The notes below the pieces were generated by a model that saw nothing but the letters and a program-made list of their open reading frames with translations, was not told the DNA's origin and did not search any database. The position numbers were made by a program, and so were the translations under genes. This document shows positions 1-8,838 of a stretch of DNA of 64,000 nucleotides, piece after piece. Each line of letters opens with the position of its first letter. The first letter of the stretch is position 1. The DNA is from Microvirga arsenatis. GTDB lineage: Bacteria > Pseudomonadota > Alphaproteobacteria > Rhizobiales > Beijerinckiaceae. The stretch covers positions 1 through 64,000 of the forward strand of contig NZ_JAAAXJ010000001.1 in assembly GCF_009910705.1 (NCBI RefSeq), read 5' to 3'.

Positions 1-16
1 TAGGGTCCGTCATGGC

Positions 17-2755
17 GTGGTCTCCAATGGGACCCTGGCGCTCCAACGCCCGAATCCCGTTTTGTGGGCTTCAACACCCGGAGACTACGCCACCCTCTCA
101 AAAGTCCACCACATCCCAGACGGCACCATGACGGCAACCGCAATACTCTTGGCGGAGCTACAAAGACTAATGGGCGGCGCCCTGCCGCCTGGGCAATATG
201 GCGGCACACAAACAGTGGTAGCCCCGATCGCCGGAGGCTCATCGTCCACATCAGGCGGATCCACTGGAGGCAGTGGAGGAGGCTCAGGTTCACCGTCTCA
301 GGGCGATGATGATGCGGATACGGTCATCACGGCGACAGCAGATGGTATCATCACGACGATTGATAGGCTTGCCGACGGCTCAAGCAGGGTAACCGTTGAG
401 TACCCCAACGGTATGGTGGTCGAGACAATCCAATGGGCGAGTAGCGACAGAATGTCGGTGTATACGGAGCGCCAGGATGGGTCTTATGACTTTAGGTCCT
501 ACAATCCCGACGGCTCATTACGGGCGACGGGGAGGCTGGATGCCGCAGGCAACTATGAGGCGCGGAGCGCAGATGGAAGCTGGGTCCGGACGCGCAGTGC
601 CGATGGGTCAGGAACCCTTGAGCTGCATCGCACCGATGGTACGCATGTGTCGCAAACGTACAACGCAGATGGTTCGTATACGTCTGAAACCCGCGCCGAG
701 AACGGAACGCTCCTCGGCCGGCGCGCTATCGATGCGAACGGCTATGGCGAGGTCTTTCGCGCTCAATCCAATGGTTTGAACATCACCTTTCGTGTACGCG
801 AGTATGAGACCGAGCATGGCGAGACACGTGACGAAATTCTGTCCGGTACGGTCGAAAATCGGGATAAATCGCTGTGGGACCAAGCCAGTGGTGCTGCGCG
901 AGGGATTGTCGACTGGATCGTGAATGAGACGGTCAATATGTGGGAACGCCCCTCCCGTGAGGAAAATCCCGAACCCGAAAGCGACGTTCCCAAGGATGCA
1001 GTCGTCCAGTTCTCGATTGGCGACTCAACCTATCTTCTGACCGCCCTGAGAGGCACCGAACAGGCTGATCAGCTGACCTCGAGCGGCTTGCTGGCAGGGT
1101 TCGGCGGAGCGGATACTCTGATCGGAGGGAACAGGGGCGATTCCCTCTTTGGTGGAGTTGGGGACGATGTGCTGGACGCCGCGAGCGGCGACAATGTCCT
1201 CGACGGTGGAGAGGGCAATGATCGTCTGTTCAGCGGAATCAGCGCAGACAAGCTTGTTGGCGGTGAGGGCTGTGACACGGTCAGCTACTATAATAACACC
1301 AATAGATCTGTAAAAATCTATCTTTGGGATGTGTCGCGCAACCAAGGCGCAGCAGCCGGTGATATGTATGTAGACGTCGAGGTGATTGACGGAACGCGGT
1401 TCGATGACGTGATTGAGGGAGACGATGCGAACAACGTCTTCTGGGGTGACAACGGCCATGATCGCCTCAAGGGCTTCGAGGGCAATGACGAACTCTTGGG
1501 CGGCGCTGATGACGACCTGCTCGAGGGCGGTGTCGGTGCGGATACCCTCAACGGCGGCTCGGGCATCGACACCGCTTCTTACGCCGACGCTAAGGCAGGC
1601 GTGCGGGTGGATCTGGGCAACGCCGCCCGCAACTTGGGCGAGGCTTATGGCGACGTGTTCGTCTCCATCGAGAAGGTCATCGGCTCGGCCTACAGCGATG
1701 TGATCGAGGGCAGCTCTGCGGCCACCGACACCAGCTCCGACGAGTTCGACGGCGGCGAGGGGCACGACCTGCTCAAGGGGTATGGCGGGGTGGACACCCT
1801 CAAGGGCGGGAATGGCGACGACCAGCTCGCCGGCGGCACGCGGGGCGACATTCTCGACGGGGGCGTGGGCTACGACTTCGCCGTCTACACCGATGCCGTG
1901 GAGCGGGTGGTGGCGGACCTGGCCAACGCGGCGGCCAATCAGGGTTTCGAGGCCCAGGGCGACGTGTACGTGTCGATCGAGGGCCTGAAAGGCTCGCGCT
2001 TCGACGACCTGCTCCATGGCGATGCCTCCGGCAACGCGCTCGAGGGGCAGGACGGCTCGGACCGGCTCGAGGGCCGGGCCGGAGGCGACTGGCTCCACGG
2101 CGGGCAGGGCTTCGACTTTGCCGTATACTGGAGCGCTGCGAGCGGAGTGACGGCGAGCCTGCTCGCCGGCTCCGGCAGCGCAGGCGATGCCTTTGGGGAC
2201 ACCTATGTCTCGATCGAGGGGCTGGAGGGCTCAGGCTTCGGCGACACGTTGCAGGGCGACGTCCTGGCCAACACCCTCTACGGCTATGGCGGCGCCGACC
2301 TGCTGCAGGGCGAGGGCGGCAATGATTACATGGAGGGCGGCGACGGGGCCGACACGGTCTCGGGCGGCGAGGGGCTGGACTGGCTGCTGGGTAACGCAGG
2401 GGCGGACCTGTTCCGGTTCGACACGCGCCTGAGTGCCGGCAACGTGGACACCCTGGCGGATTTCAGCGTGGCGCAGGGCGACCGGATCGGGCTCTCGGCG
2501 AGCGTGTTCGGCTCCCTGCCGTCGACCACGGTGATCGACATGGTGGGCGGCCTGCCCGTGGGGCGTACGATGCTCAAGAGCAGCGCCTTCACCGTGGGAA
2601 CTGCCGCTACGGCCTGGGAGCACCGGATCGTGTACGATCAGGCGACAGGGGCGGTCTACTTCGACGTGGACGGGGTGGGCGGCATCGCCCAGGTGCAGTT
2701 CGCCAAGGTGGCGGCCGGTACGGCCCTCACCGCAGCCCAGTTCCTCCTCGTCTGA
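17..2755 (+). CDS. RTX (hemolysin-type) calcium-binding secreted protein, probably 5'-truncated by window edge
   Basis: The frame is open to the first bases of the window, so the GTG at 17 may not be the true start. Of 912 visible residues, about 60-100 form a Gly/Ser-rich linker. About 105-250 hold short repeats of the form xDGSxx/xNGxx that resemble YD/RHS-type beta-hairpins. From about 350 on there are many nonapeptide repeats of the GGxGxDxLx type, arranged in four modules of roughly 100 residues, each containing a variant of GDxYVSIEGLxGSxFDDxLxGD. The last ~110 residues (from LFRFDT...NVDTLADF) look like a C-terminal type I secretion domain. The family is exported by a T1SS and folds on binding Ca2+. 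No protease or lipase domain is visible, so it is probably a surface or adhesive protein. Base composition changes near 1500-1600. The frame ends just before a strong hairpin. Confidence 0.85.
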   Translation: MVSNGTLALQRPNPVLWASTPGDYATLSKVHHIPDGTMTATAILLAELQRLMGGALPPGQYGGTQTVVAPIAGGSSSTSGGSTGGSGGGSGSPSQGDDDADTVITATADGIITTIDRLADGSSRVTVEYPNGMVVETIQWASSDRMSVYTERQDGSYDFRSYNPDGSLRATGRLDAAGNYEARSADGSWVRTRSADGSGTLELHRTDGTHVSQTYNADGSYTSETRAENGTLLGRRAIDANGYGEVFRAQSNGLNITFRVREYETEHGETRDEILSGTVENRDKSLWDQASGAARGIVDWIVNETVNMWERPSREENPEPESDVPKDAVVQFSIGDSTYLLTALRGTEQADQLTSSGLLAGFGGADTLIGGNRGDSLFGGVGDDVLDAASGDNVLDGGEGNDRLFSGISADKLVGGEGCDTVSYYNNTNRSVKIYLWDVSRNQGAAAGDMYVDVEVIDGTRFDDVIEGDDANNVFWGDNGHDRLKGFEGNDELLGGADDDLLEGGVGADTLNGGSGIDTASYADAKAGVRVDLGNAARNLGEAYGDVFVSIEKVIGSAYSDVIEGSSAATDTSSDEFDGGEGHDLLKGYGGVDTLKGGNGDDQLAGGTRGDILDGGVGYDFAVYTDAVERVVADLANAAANQGFEAQGDVYVSIEGLKGSRFDDLLHGDASGNALEGQDGSDRLEGRAGGDWLHGGQGFDFAVYWSAASGVTASLLAGSGSAGDAFGDTYVSIEGLEGSGFGDTLQGDVLANTLYGYGGADLLQGEGGNDYMEGGDGADTVSGGEGLDWLLGNAGADLFRFDTRLSAGNVDTLADFSVAQGDRIGLSASVFGSLPSTTVIDMVGGLPVGRTMLKSSAFTVGTAATAWEHRIVYDQATGAVYFDVDGVGGIAQVQFAKVAAGTALTAAQFLLV

Positions 2756-2784
2756 TCTCAACAAATCAGACTTCCGCGCAAAGG

Positions 2785-2812
2785 ACGAGCCGGCCCACAC
2801 AGGCCGGCTCGT
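2785..2812 (+). terminator. Hairpin terminator after the RTX gene
   Basis: An 11-bp perfect stem, ACGAGCCGGCC paired with GGCCGGCTCGT, encloses a 6-nt loop 30 bases past the RTX stop. The following T tract is poor (GTTGTGT), so termination may be partial. Confidence 0.6.
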
Positions 2813-2869
2813 TGTGTATCAAGTCAGGCTCGGTCGCTCGGAGCCGGGACGACCAGGGAAGACTCCGCT

Positions 2870-2907
2870 CGGGAAAAAGGAAAAGCCGGCGCTCCATTTG
2901 CGCCGGC
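2870..2907 (-). terminator. Terminator of the histidine kinase gene
   Basis: An 8-bp stem (GCCGGCGC/GCGCCGGC, 2885-2907) lies just beyond the kinase stop on the minus strand. On that strand it is followed by a T-rich run corresponding to the A-rich bases at about 2870-2884, as in an intrinsic terminator. Confidence 0.65.
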
Positions 2908-2931
2908 GCCGGCATTTCTTGAGGTGGACTA

Positions 2932-5259
2932 TCAAGCCGCCTTGTCCGCCAGCGCGATCTCGGCGCTGGTGTTCTCCGTCAGCGGCAGGTGGACCAGCAC
3001 GATGGTGCCGACGCCCTCCTGGCTCTTGATGCGGAGAGAGCCGCCGTGGAGCTCGGTGAGCGAGCGCGCGATGGCGAGGCCGAGGCCCGAGCCCTTGTAG
3101 CTCTTCGAGAACTCGGTCTCCACCTGCTCGAAGGGCTGGCCGAGTTTGTGCAGGGCATGCGCGGGGATGCCGATGCCGTTGTCCTCCACGTAGATGTTGA
3201 CGGCATTGCCGGCCTGGCGCGTGCGCACCGTGATGCAGCCGCCTTCGCTCGTGAACTTGGTGGCGTTCTGGAGCAGGTTGACGAGGATCTGGTGCAGGGC
3301 GCGCTCGTCGGCGGGCACCACGATGTCCTCCGGGCTGACGTCGACGGTGACGGAAAGGTTCTTGGCCTTCGTCTGCTCGCCCACAAGCTTCAGGGCGCGC
3401 TGGATCGAGGCATGGACCTCCATCGGCTGCTTGGTGAGCGACGTGCGGCCCGCCTCGATGCGCGACATGTCGAGGATGTCGTTGATCACCGACAGGAGGT
3501 ACTCGCCGCTGGAGCGGATGTCGGCGCAGTATTCCTCGTACTTCTCGGAGCCGAGCGAGCCGAAGATGCCGCTCTGCATCACCTCCGCAAAGCCGATGAT
3601 GGCGTTGAGCGGCGTGCGCAGCTCATGGCTCATGTTGGCGAGGAACTCGGACTTGGCGCGGTTGGCGCTCTCGGCCTGCGCCTTCTGGTCGAGATAGCGC
3701 TCGGCGAGATCGGCGAGCTGGTGCGTCTGCGCCTCGAGCTTCTGGCGCGACTGCTTGAGATCGAGAACGGTGGCGATGAGCTCCTTCTCGGATTCCACGA
3801 GGCGGTGCTCGTGGCGCTTGAGCGCCGTGATGTCCGTGCCGACGGAGACGTAGCCGCCGTCCTTGGTGCGGCGCTCGTTGATCTGCAGCCAGCGGCCGTC
3901 CTGCAGGCGCGCCTCGAAGGTGCGCGCGCCCACATCCTGCTGCTCGCGGCGCAGGAACTGGTGCTGCACCTCCGGCGGACGTCCCATGGCCATCACCTCG
4001 GCATAGGACTTGCCCTGCAGCTGCGCGTCCGGAGGCAGCTCATGCAGCTTCTGGAACTTGGAATTGCAGAGCACGAGGTTGTTGTTGGCATCCCACAGCA
4101 CGAAGGCCTCGGAGATCGCCTCGATGGCGTCGTGCAGGCGCGCGTCGGCCTTGGCGGTCTTCTCCTCCAGGCCGCGCTGCTCGGTCACGTCCACCGCGAT
4201 GCCCACGAGATGGCTCGCCGCATCGTCGGGATCGTTCATCAGCTCGGCGCGGGCGCGCAGCCACACCCAGTCGCCGGTGATGCTGCGGATGCGGAACTCG
4301 TAATCGACGAGCGACGTGCTGGCCGAGGCGAGCTGCTCCGCGAGAGTGAAGAGATCCTGATCCTCCGGGTGGATCATGGCGTTCACTTCGCCGAAGGAGA
4401 GGAACTCGTCCTGCCGCTCGTAGCCGAGAAGCTCGTACATGGAATCGGACCAGTAGATTCGGCCGCGGCCGATGTCCCAGTCCCACAGGCCGCAGCGGCC
4501 GCGGTTGAGCGCGGAATCGATCCGGTCGCGCACCTTCTCGCACACCTCGTCGGCGGCCCGCGCGCGGTTCGCCTGCATCACATAAGCCACGCCGATCCCG
4601 AGCAGAACCATGATCGTCGCGCCGAGAAGCGACACATGGCCGATGGTGCGCGTCCACCAGCCCGAGAGAATGTGCGGCATGGGCTGCACAAGGGCGATCT
4701 GGCCGGAGGAGGCGGGCAGGGCGCGCACGGTCCCGAGCCCTTCCGTGCCATCGGGAAAGCGGATCGTCATGACGCCGGCCCGGTCGGCGAAAAGCATCAG
4801 GGGCTGCGCGTCGCCGAGAATATCGGCGAGTTTGGCCGGCGGCGATTCCAGGGGCGGATGGACTGCGAGGATGGTGCCCGCCTGATCGACCAGCATGAGC
4901 ATGCGGCTCTGCGTGAGGGCGCTCGGCGGCATGTCCTTGGCGAGATGCTCAAGTTGCGCCGCGGCCTGCGCGCGGTCCGCCGGAGGGCGGATCGCGCCGA
5001 GCTTCGCAGCGGACAGGGAGGCGATGATGTCGATGTCGTTGATGGCGTCGAAGAGCGTGTCCTTGCGACCGTCGCGGATCTGCACCCAGGCGCTGCCGGC
5101 GAGAGTCACGAGAAACAGGATCAGGACGGCCGGAACTGCCAGCCGCAGCAGGGGCTCATATCGCTCAAGTCGCCGATAAGCCGGGTTCGCGTCCGATCGC
5201 GTCACCCCGAGAATCGTACCCGCGCGTGCGGGTACGCATGCGGTCGCCGCCCCCGCCAT
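2932..5259 (-). CDS. pleC: Membrane PAS-domain sensor histidine kinase (PleC/PdhS class)
   Basis: The 775-residue protein has a membrane segment at about 36-58, a periplasmic sensor region of about 150 residues, and a second membrane segment at about 208-230. Two PAS domains follow (about 254-365 and 375-485), then a coiled linker. The HisKA H-box SHELRTPLNAIIGF has the phospho-acceptor His at 545, and the HATPase has its N box near 664 (LLQNATKF), VEDNGIGIP near 691 and GSGLGLAIA near 723. The sequence after the H-box (GSLGSEKYEEYCADI..., DMSRIEAGR) is typical of the PleC/PdhS kinases that act on the DivK/PleD response regulators in alphaproteobacterial cell-cycle control. The pleC assignment is family resemblance, not proof. 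It lies downstream of pepN in the same direction, 191 bases away, so it probably has its own promoter. Confidence 0.85.
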   Translation of the reverse strand: MAGAATACVPARAGTILGVTRSDANPAYRRLERYEPLLRLAVPAVLILFLVTLAGSAWVQIRDGRKDTLFDAINDIDIIASLSAAKLGAIRPPADRAQAAAQLEHLAKDMPPSALTQSRMLMLVDQAGTILAVHPPLESPPAKLADILGDAQPLMLFADRAGVMTIRFPDGTEGLGTVRALPASSGQIALVQPMPHILSGWWTRTIGHVSLLGATIMVLLGIGVAYVMQANRARAADEVCEKVRDRIDSALNRGRCGLWDWDIGRGRIYWSDSMYELLGYERQDEFLSFGEVNAMIHPEDQDLFTLAEQLASASTSLVDYEFRIRSITGDWVWLRARAELMNDPDDAASHLVGIAVDVTEQRGLEEKTAKADARLHDAIEAISEAFVLWDANNNLVLCNSKFQKLHELPPDAQLQGKSYAEVMAMGRPPEVQHQFLRREQQDVGARTFEARLQDGRWLQINERRTKDGGYVSVGTDITALKRHEHRLVESEKELIATVLDLKQSRQKLEAQTHQLADLAERYLDQKAQAESANRAKSEFLANMSHELRTPLNAIIGFAEVMQSGIFGSLGSEKYEEYCADIRSSGEYLLSVINDILDMSRIEAGRTSLTKQPMEVHASIQRALKLVGEQTKAKNLSVTVDVSPEDIVVPADERALHQILVNLLQNATKFTSEGGCITVRTRQAGNAVNIYVEDNGIGIPAHALHKLGQPFEQVETEFSKSYKGSGLGLAIARSLTELHGGSLRIKSQEGVGTIVLVHLPLTENTSAEIALADKAA

Positions 5260-5450
5260 GCGATGCTACCTCCGGAACCATTGTCGTCCTGTTTCGGAGG
5301 ACGTGCCGCATCTCTCCGAATCACTAACAATAGAATCTTGAGCGGGTGATTTGTCTAGTTAGTAGAAGCCGAAGGTTAATAAAAAATTTCCTATCCGGGA
5401 TTACCCTGGGGAAATCGCGGAAAACCTCGCAACCTCTTCAAACGCATAGG

Positions 5451-8102
5451 TTATTCCGATTGCCCCGCGTCGAGCGACCGGCTCACGATGTCGCCTACGT
5501 CGCGGGAAAGATTGGGCTTTTGCGCGATCGACCGCAGGGCCTCCTCGGCCTGTCCGCGACGGGTGTTTTCCATCATCCGCCAGGTGCTGAAAGCGGTCAG
5601 CAGCCTTGCCGCCAACTGGGGGTTCAACTCGTCCGCGCGCAGCACGATGGAGGCGAGGAACCGGTAGCCTGCGCCGTCGGCCCGGTTGAACTGAACCTGG
5701 TTCAGCATGGCGAAGCTGCCGATGAGCGAGCGCACGCGGTTCGGGTTGGCCATGGAGAAGGCCGGATGCTGCATGAGGGTCTTCACCCGCTCCAGGGTCT
5801 CGTCCTCCGGGATCGCCGCCTGCAGGGTGAACCACTTGTCGAGCACCAAGGGTTCGTTGCGATAGCGCTCGCCGAAGCGGGCGAGGGCATCCTCGCGCGC
5901 CTGGCCGGGCAGAGTGGTGAGGACGCCGAGCGAGGCGAGGCGGTCCGTCATGTTGCTGGCGGAGTCGAACTGCGCCGTCGCAAGCGCTTCGCCCTCGGCA
6001 GGATCGGCCGCGGCGAGGAGGTCGAGGGAGGCGTTGCGCAGGGCGCGGCGGCCCGCACTCGCGGCGTCCGGGCTGTAGGGGCCTGAATCGGCGAGCGACT
6101 CGTAGAAGCGCCGCAGATGCTGCGAACACCCGGCGCCGATCCGTCGGCGCATGGCGCTGCGAGCCCGGTGAATGGCATCCGGGTCCACATCCTTGCCGAT
6201 TTCCTGCGCGATATCCGCCTCGCTCGGCAGGGTGATGACGAGGGCTGCAAAGGCGGGGTCCGTGAAGGCGTCGCTCCCCATGAAGGAGCAAAGAGCCGCC
6301 GAGAAGGCGTCCGCCTCCGCGTCCGCCACCGATCCTCCCGTCGACAGGGCCACCAGCAGCCGCATGGCCACGGTCTGGGCAGCCTGCCAGCGGTTGAAGG
6401 CATCCGTGTCGTGCCGCAGCAGGACGAGCAGTTCCTCGTTCGGCAGGTCGAGGGAGACCTTCACCGGAGCCGAGAAACCCCTGAACAAGGACGGAACGGG
6501 CTTGGGCGACACCTCCGCGAAGGTGATGGTGTCGGAGGCCTTGTCGAACAGGAACACGCCGCGTTCGTCCACCCGGTCGCAGGCGGCACTCAGCGGCGAG
6601 CCGTCATGCGACACCAGCCCGAGCGCGACGGGAATGGCCATGGGCTGCTTGGTCGACTGGCCCGGCGTCGGAGGTGTGCTCTGCGCGAAGTCGAGGCGGT
6701 AGGTCCGCGCCGCCTCGTCGTAATGCCCCTTCACGCTCACGCGCGGCGTGCCGGCCTGCTCGTACCAGCGCGCGAAATGGCTGAGGTCCCGGCCCGTGAC
6801 ATCGGCAAAGGCGTTCAGGAAGTCCTCCACCGTGGCGGCCGTGCCGTCGCAGCGCTCGAAGTAGAGATCCATCCCGCGCCGGAAGGCGTCGGCGCCGATG
6901 ATGGTCTTGAGCATGCGGACGATCTCCGCGCCCTTCTCGTAGACGGTGGCGGTGTAGAAGTTGTTGATCTCGCGGTACTGCGTCGGGCGCACCGGATGGG
7001 CGAGGGGGCTCGAATCCTCCAGGAACTGCCGCGCGCGCAGGGTCTTGACCTCCGCGATGCGGTGCACCGGGCGGGAGCGTTCGTCGGAGGAGAATTCCTG
7101 GTCGCGGAAGACCGTCAGACCTTCCTTGAGGCAGAGCTGGAACCAGTCGCGGCAGGTGACGCGGTTGCCGGTCCAGTTGTGGAAATACTCGTGCGCGATG
7201 ATCGCCTCGATATGGGCGTAATCCATGTCGGTGGCCGTTTCGGGCGAGGCGAGCACGTATTTGTCGTTGAAGATGTTGAGACCCTTGTTCTCCATCGCGC
7301 CCATGTTGAAGTCGGACACGGCCACGATGTTGAACACGTCGAGATCGTATTCGCGGCCGAACACGCGCTCGTCCCAGCGCATGGAGCGCTCGAGCGCATC
7401 GAGGGCGTAGCCCGCGCGGTCCTCCTTGCCGGGCTCCACATAGATCGCAAGCTCCACCTCGCGCCCGCTCATGGTCTTGAAAGCCTTGGCGACGCGGCCG
7501 AGGCGCCCGCCCACGAGAGCGAAGAGATAGGAAGGCTTCGGGTACGGATCGCGCCAGACGGCATAGTGCCGGTTCGGGTCGTCGGCCGCTCCGCTCTCGA
7601 CGAGGTTGCCGTTGCCGAGGAGCACCGGCACCTCGTCGCGCTCGGCCTCGATGCGGGTGGTGTAGACGGACAGCACGTCAGGGCGGTCGAGGAAATAGGT
7701 GATGCGCCGGAACCCTTCCGCCTCGCATTGGGTGCAGTAATTGCCGCTCGACCGGTAGAGCCCCATGAGCTTGGTGTTCGCCGTCGGGTTGACCTCGGTC
7801 TCGACGGTCAGCGTGAAGGGCTGGCGGGGCGGCTGGGCGATGGTGAGCGCGTGCGGGCTGGCCTCGAACTCCTCGCCCGTCAGGACGCGCCCGTCGAGGG
7901 CCACGGAGTTCAGGTTCAGCTCATCGCCGTCGAGCACCAGGGGCGCATCGGGGCGTCCTTCCGGGTTTGGCCGGATGGCGAGGGTCGCGACGATCCGGGT
8001 CTGGGTGGGATGGAGCCTGACGTCGAGCTCGACGCGGTCGATCAGGAAGTCGCTGGGCCGGTAATCCTCAAGGCGGACGATGGGCGTTGTCTCGGTGCGC
8101 AT
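5451..8102 (-). CDS. pepN: Aminopeptidase N (M1 family zinc metallopeptidase)
   Basis: The 883-residue length matches bacterial PepN (about 870-890). The exopeptidase motif GAMEN is at 268-272. The zinc site HEYFH is at 304-308 with the third ligand Glu327 in KEGLTVF. The C-terminal half is the alpha-helical M1 domain. The enzyme removes N-terminal residues from cytoplasmic peptides and helps turn over the products of ATP-dependent proteases. It is transcribed away from gloA across a 193-base gap, and the PleC-like gene follows in the same direction. The start codon ATG at 8102 gives the usual N-terminus (MRTETTPIVRLEDYRPSDF). Confidence 0.97.
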   Translation of the reverse strand: MRTETTPIVRLEDYRPSDFLIDRVELDVRLHPTQTRIVATLAIRPNPEGRPDAPLVLDGDELNLNSVALDGRVLTGEEFEASPHALTIAQPPRQPFTLTVETEVNPTANTKLMGLYRSSGNYCTQCEAEGFRRITYFLDRPDVLSVYTTRIEAERDEVPVLLGNGNLVESGAADDPNRHYAVWRDPYPKPSYLFALVGGRLGRVAKAFKTMSGREVELAIYVEPGKEDRAGYALDALERSMRWDERVFGREYDLDVFNIVAVSDFNMGAMENKGLNIFNDKYVLASPETATDMDYAHIEAIIAHEYFHNWTGNRVTCRDWFQLCLKEGLTVFRDQEFSSDERSRPVHRIAEVKTLRARQFLEDSSPLAHPVRPTQYREINNFYTATVYEKGAEIVRMLKTIIGADAFRRGMDLYFERCDGTAATVEDFLNAFADVTGRDLSHFARWYEQAGTPRVSVKGHYDEAARTYRLDFAQSTPPTPGQSTKQPMAIPVALGLVSHDGSPLSAACDRVDERGVFLFDKASDTITFAEVSPKPVPSLFRGFSAPVKVSLDLPNEELLVLLRHDTDAFNRWQAAQTVAMRLLVALSTGGSVADAEADAFSAALCSFMGSDAFTDPAFAALVITLPSEADIAQEIGKDVDPDAIHRARSAMRRRIGAGCSQHLRRFYESLADSGPYSPDAASAGRRALRNASLDLLAAADPAEGEALATAQFDSASNMTDRLASLGVLTTLPGQAREDALARFGERYRNEPLVLDKWFTLQAAIPEDETLERVKTLMQHPAFSMANPNRVRSLIGSFAMLNQVQFNRADGAGYRFLASIVLRADELNPQLAARLLTAFSTWRMMENTRRGQAEEALRSIAQKPNLSRDVGDIVSRSLDAGQSE

Positions 8103-8295
8103 CCGGTACTCGTCTGAAACTGAATTACGTTCAAGCTAGGGCCCCGGGGAGAGACCGCCAGTCTGCTTGAGGCAGCACCTGTTAAAAGTCACCTGATCTT
8201 GAGCAAATCCAAGGCTTTTTCCGCACAACAAAATGGTACCCCTTGATCTCCCGGGGAAATACGCCATCACGTAGCCGAACCCACCGGAGACGATC

Positions 8296-8736
8296 ATGGA
8301 ATACCTGCACACGATGGTTCGCGTCTCGAACCTCGAACAATCCCTCGACTTCTTCTGCAACAAGTTCGGACTGGTGGAAGTCCGCCGGATAGAGAACGAG
8401 AAGGGGCGCTTCACCCTGGTCTTCCTGGCGGCTCCCGGCGACGTGGAGAAGGCCAAGGACACCAAGGCGCCGCTCCTGGAGCTCACCTACAACTGGGACG
8501 AGCACGAATACACGGGCGGCCGCAATTTCGGCCATCTCGCCTACCGGGTCGACGACATCTACGAGACCTGCCAGCGGCTGATGGATGCGGGCGTCACCAT
8601 CAACCGGCCGCCCCGGGACGGCTACATGGCCTTCGTGAAGACCCCGGACAACATCTCCATCGAGCTGCTCCAGCGCGGCGAGCCCAAGCCGGTGCAGGAG
8701 CCCTGGGCCTCCATGCCCAACACGGGCACCTGGTAG
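8296..8736 (+). CDS. gloA: Lactoylglutathione lyase (glyoxalase I)
   Basis: This 146-residue VOC-fold enzyme isomerises the hemithioacetal of methylglyoxal and glutathione to S-lactoylglutathione. The four expected metal ligands are visible: His5, Glu62 (LLELTYNWD), His80 (FGHLAYRVD) and Glu123 (SIELLQ). The length and the absence of the long eukaryotic insertion suit the bacterial Ni/Co-dependent type. A ribosome site (GGAG) lies about 10 bases before ATG. It stands alone and is divergent from pepN. Confidence 0.95.
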   Translation: MEYLHTMVRVSNLEQSLDFFCNKFGLVEVRRIENEKGRFTLVFLAAPGDVEKAKDTKAPLLELTYNWDEHEYTGGRNFGHLAYRVDDIYETCQRLMDAGVTINRPPRDGYMAFVKTPDNISIELLQRGEPKPVQEPWASMPNTGTW

Positions 8737-8838
8737 GCTCCGCCCCCGCGGCGGCGAGCCCCTTGGCGAAAAAGTCTTGCTCCGCCATTCTACCCGGCCC
8801 ACCATAAGAAAGCCGGGTCGAACCGGCGGAGGAACACA

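Noticed and set aside
2989..5349. Long open frame on the plus strand across the PleC-like kinase gene
   Set aside because: It is antisense to a gene with clear domains and has Leu/Arg/Gly-rich content from complementing high-GC codons. Not a gene.
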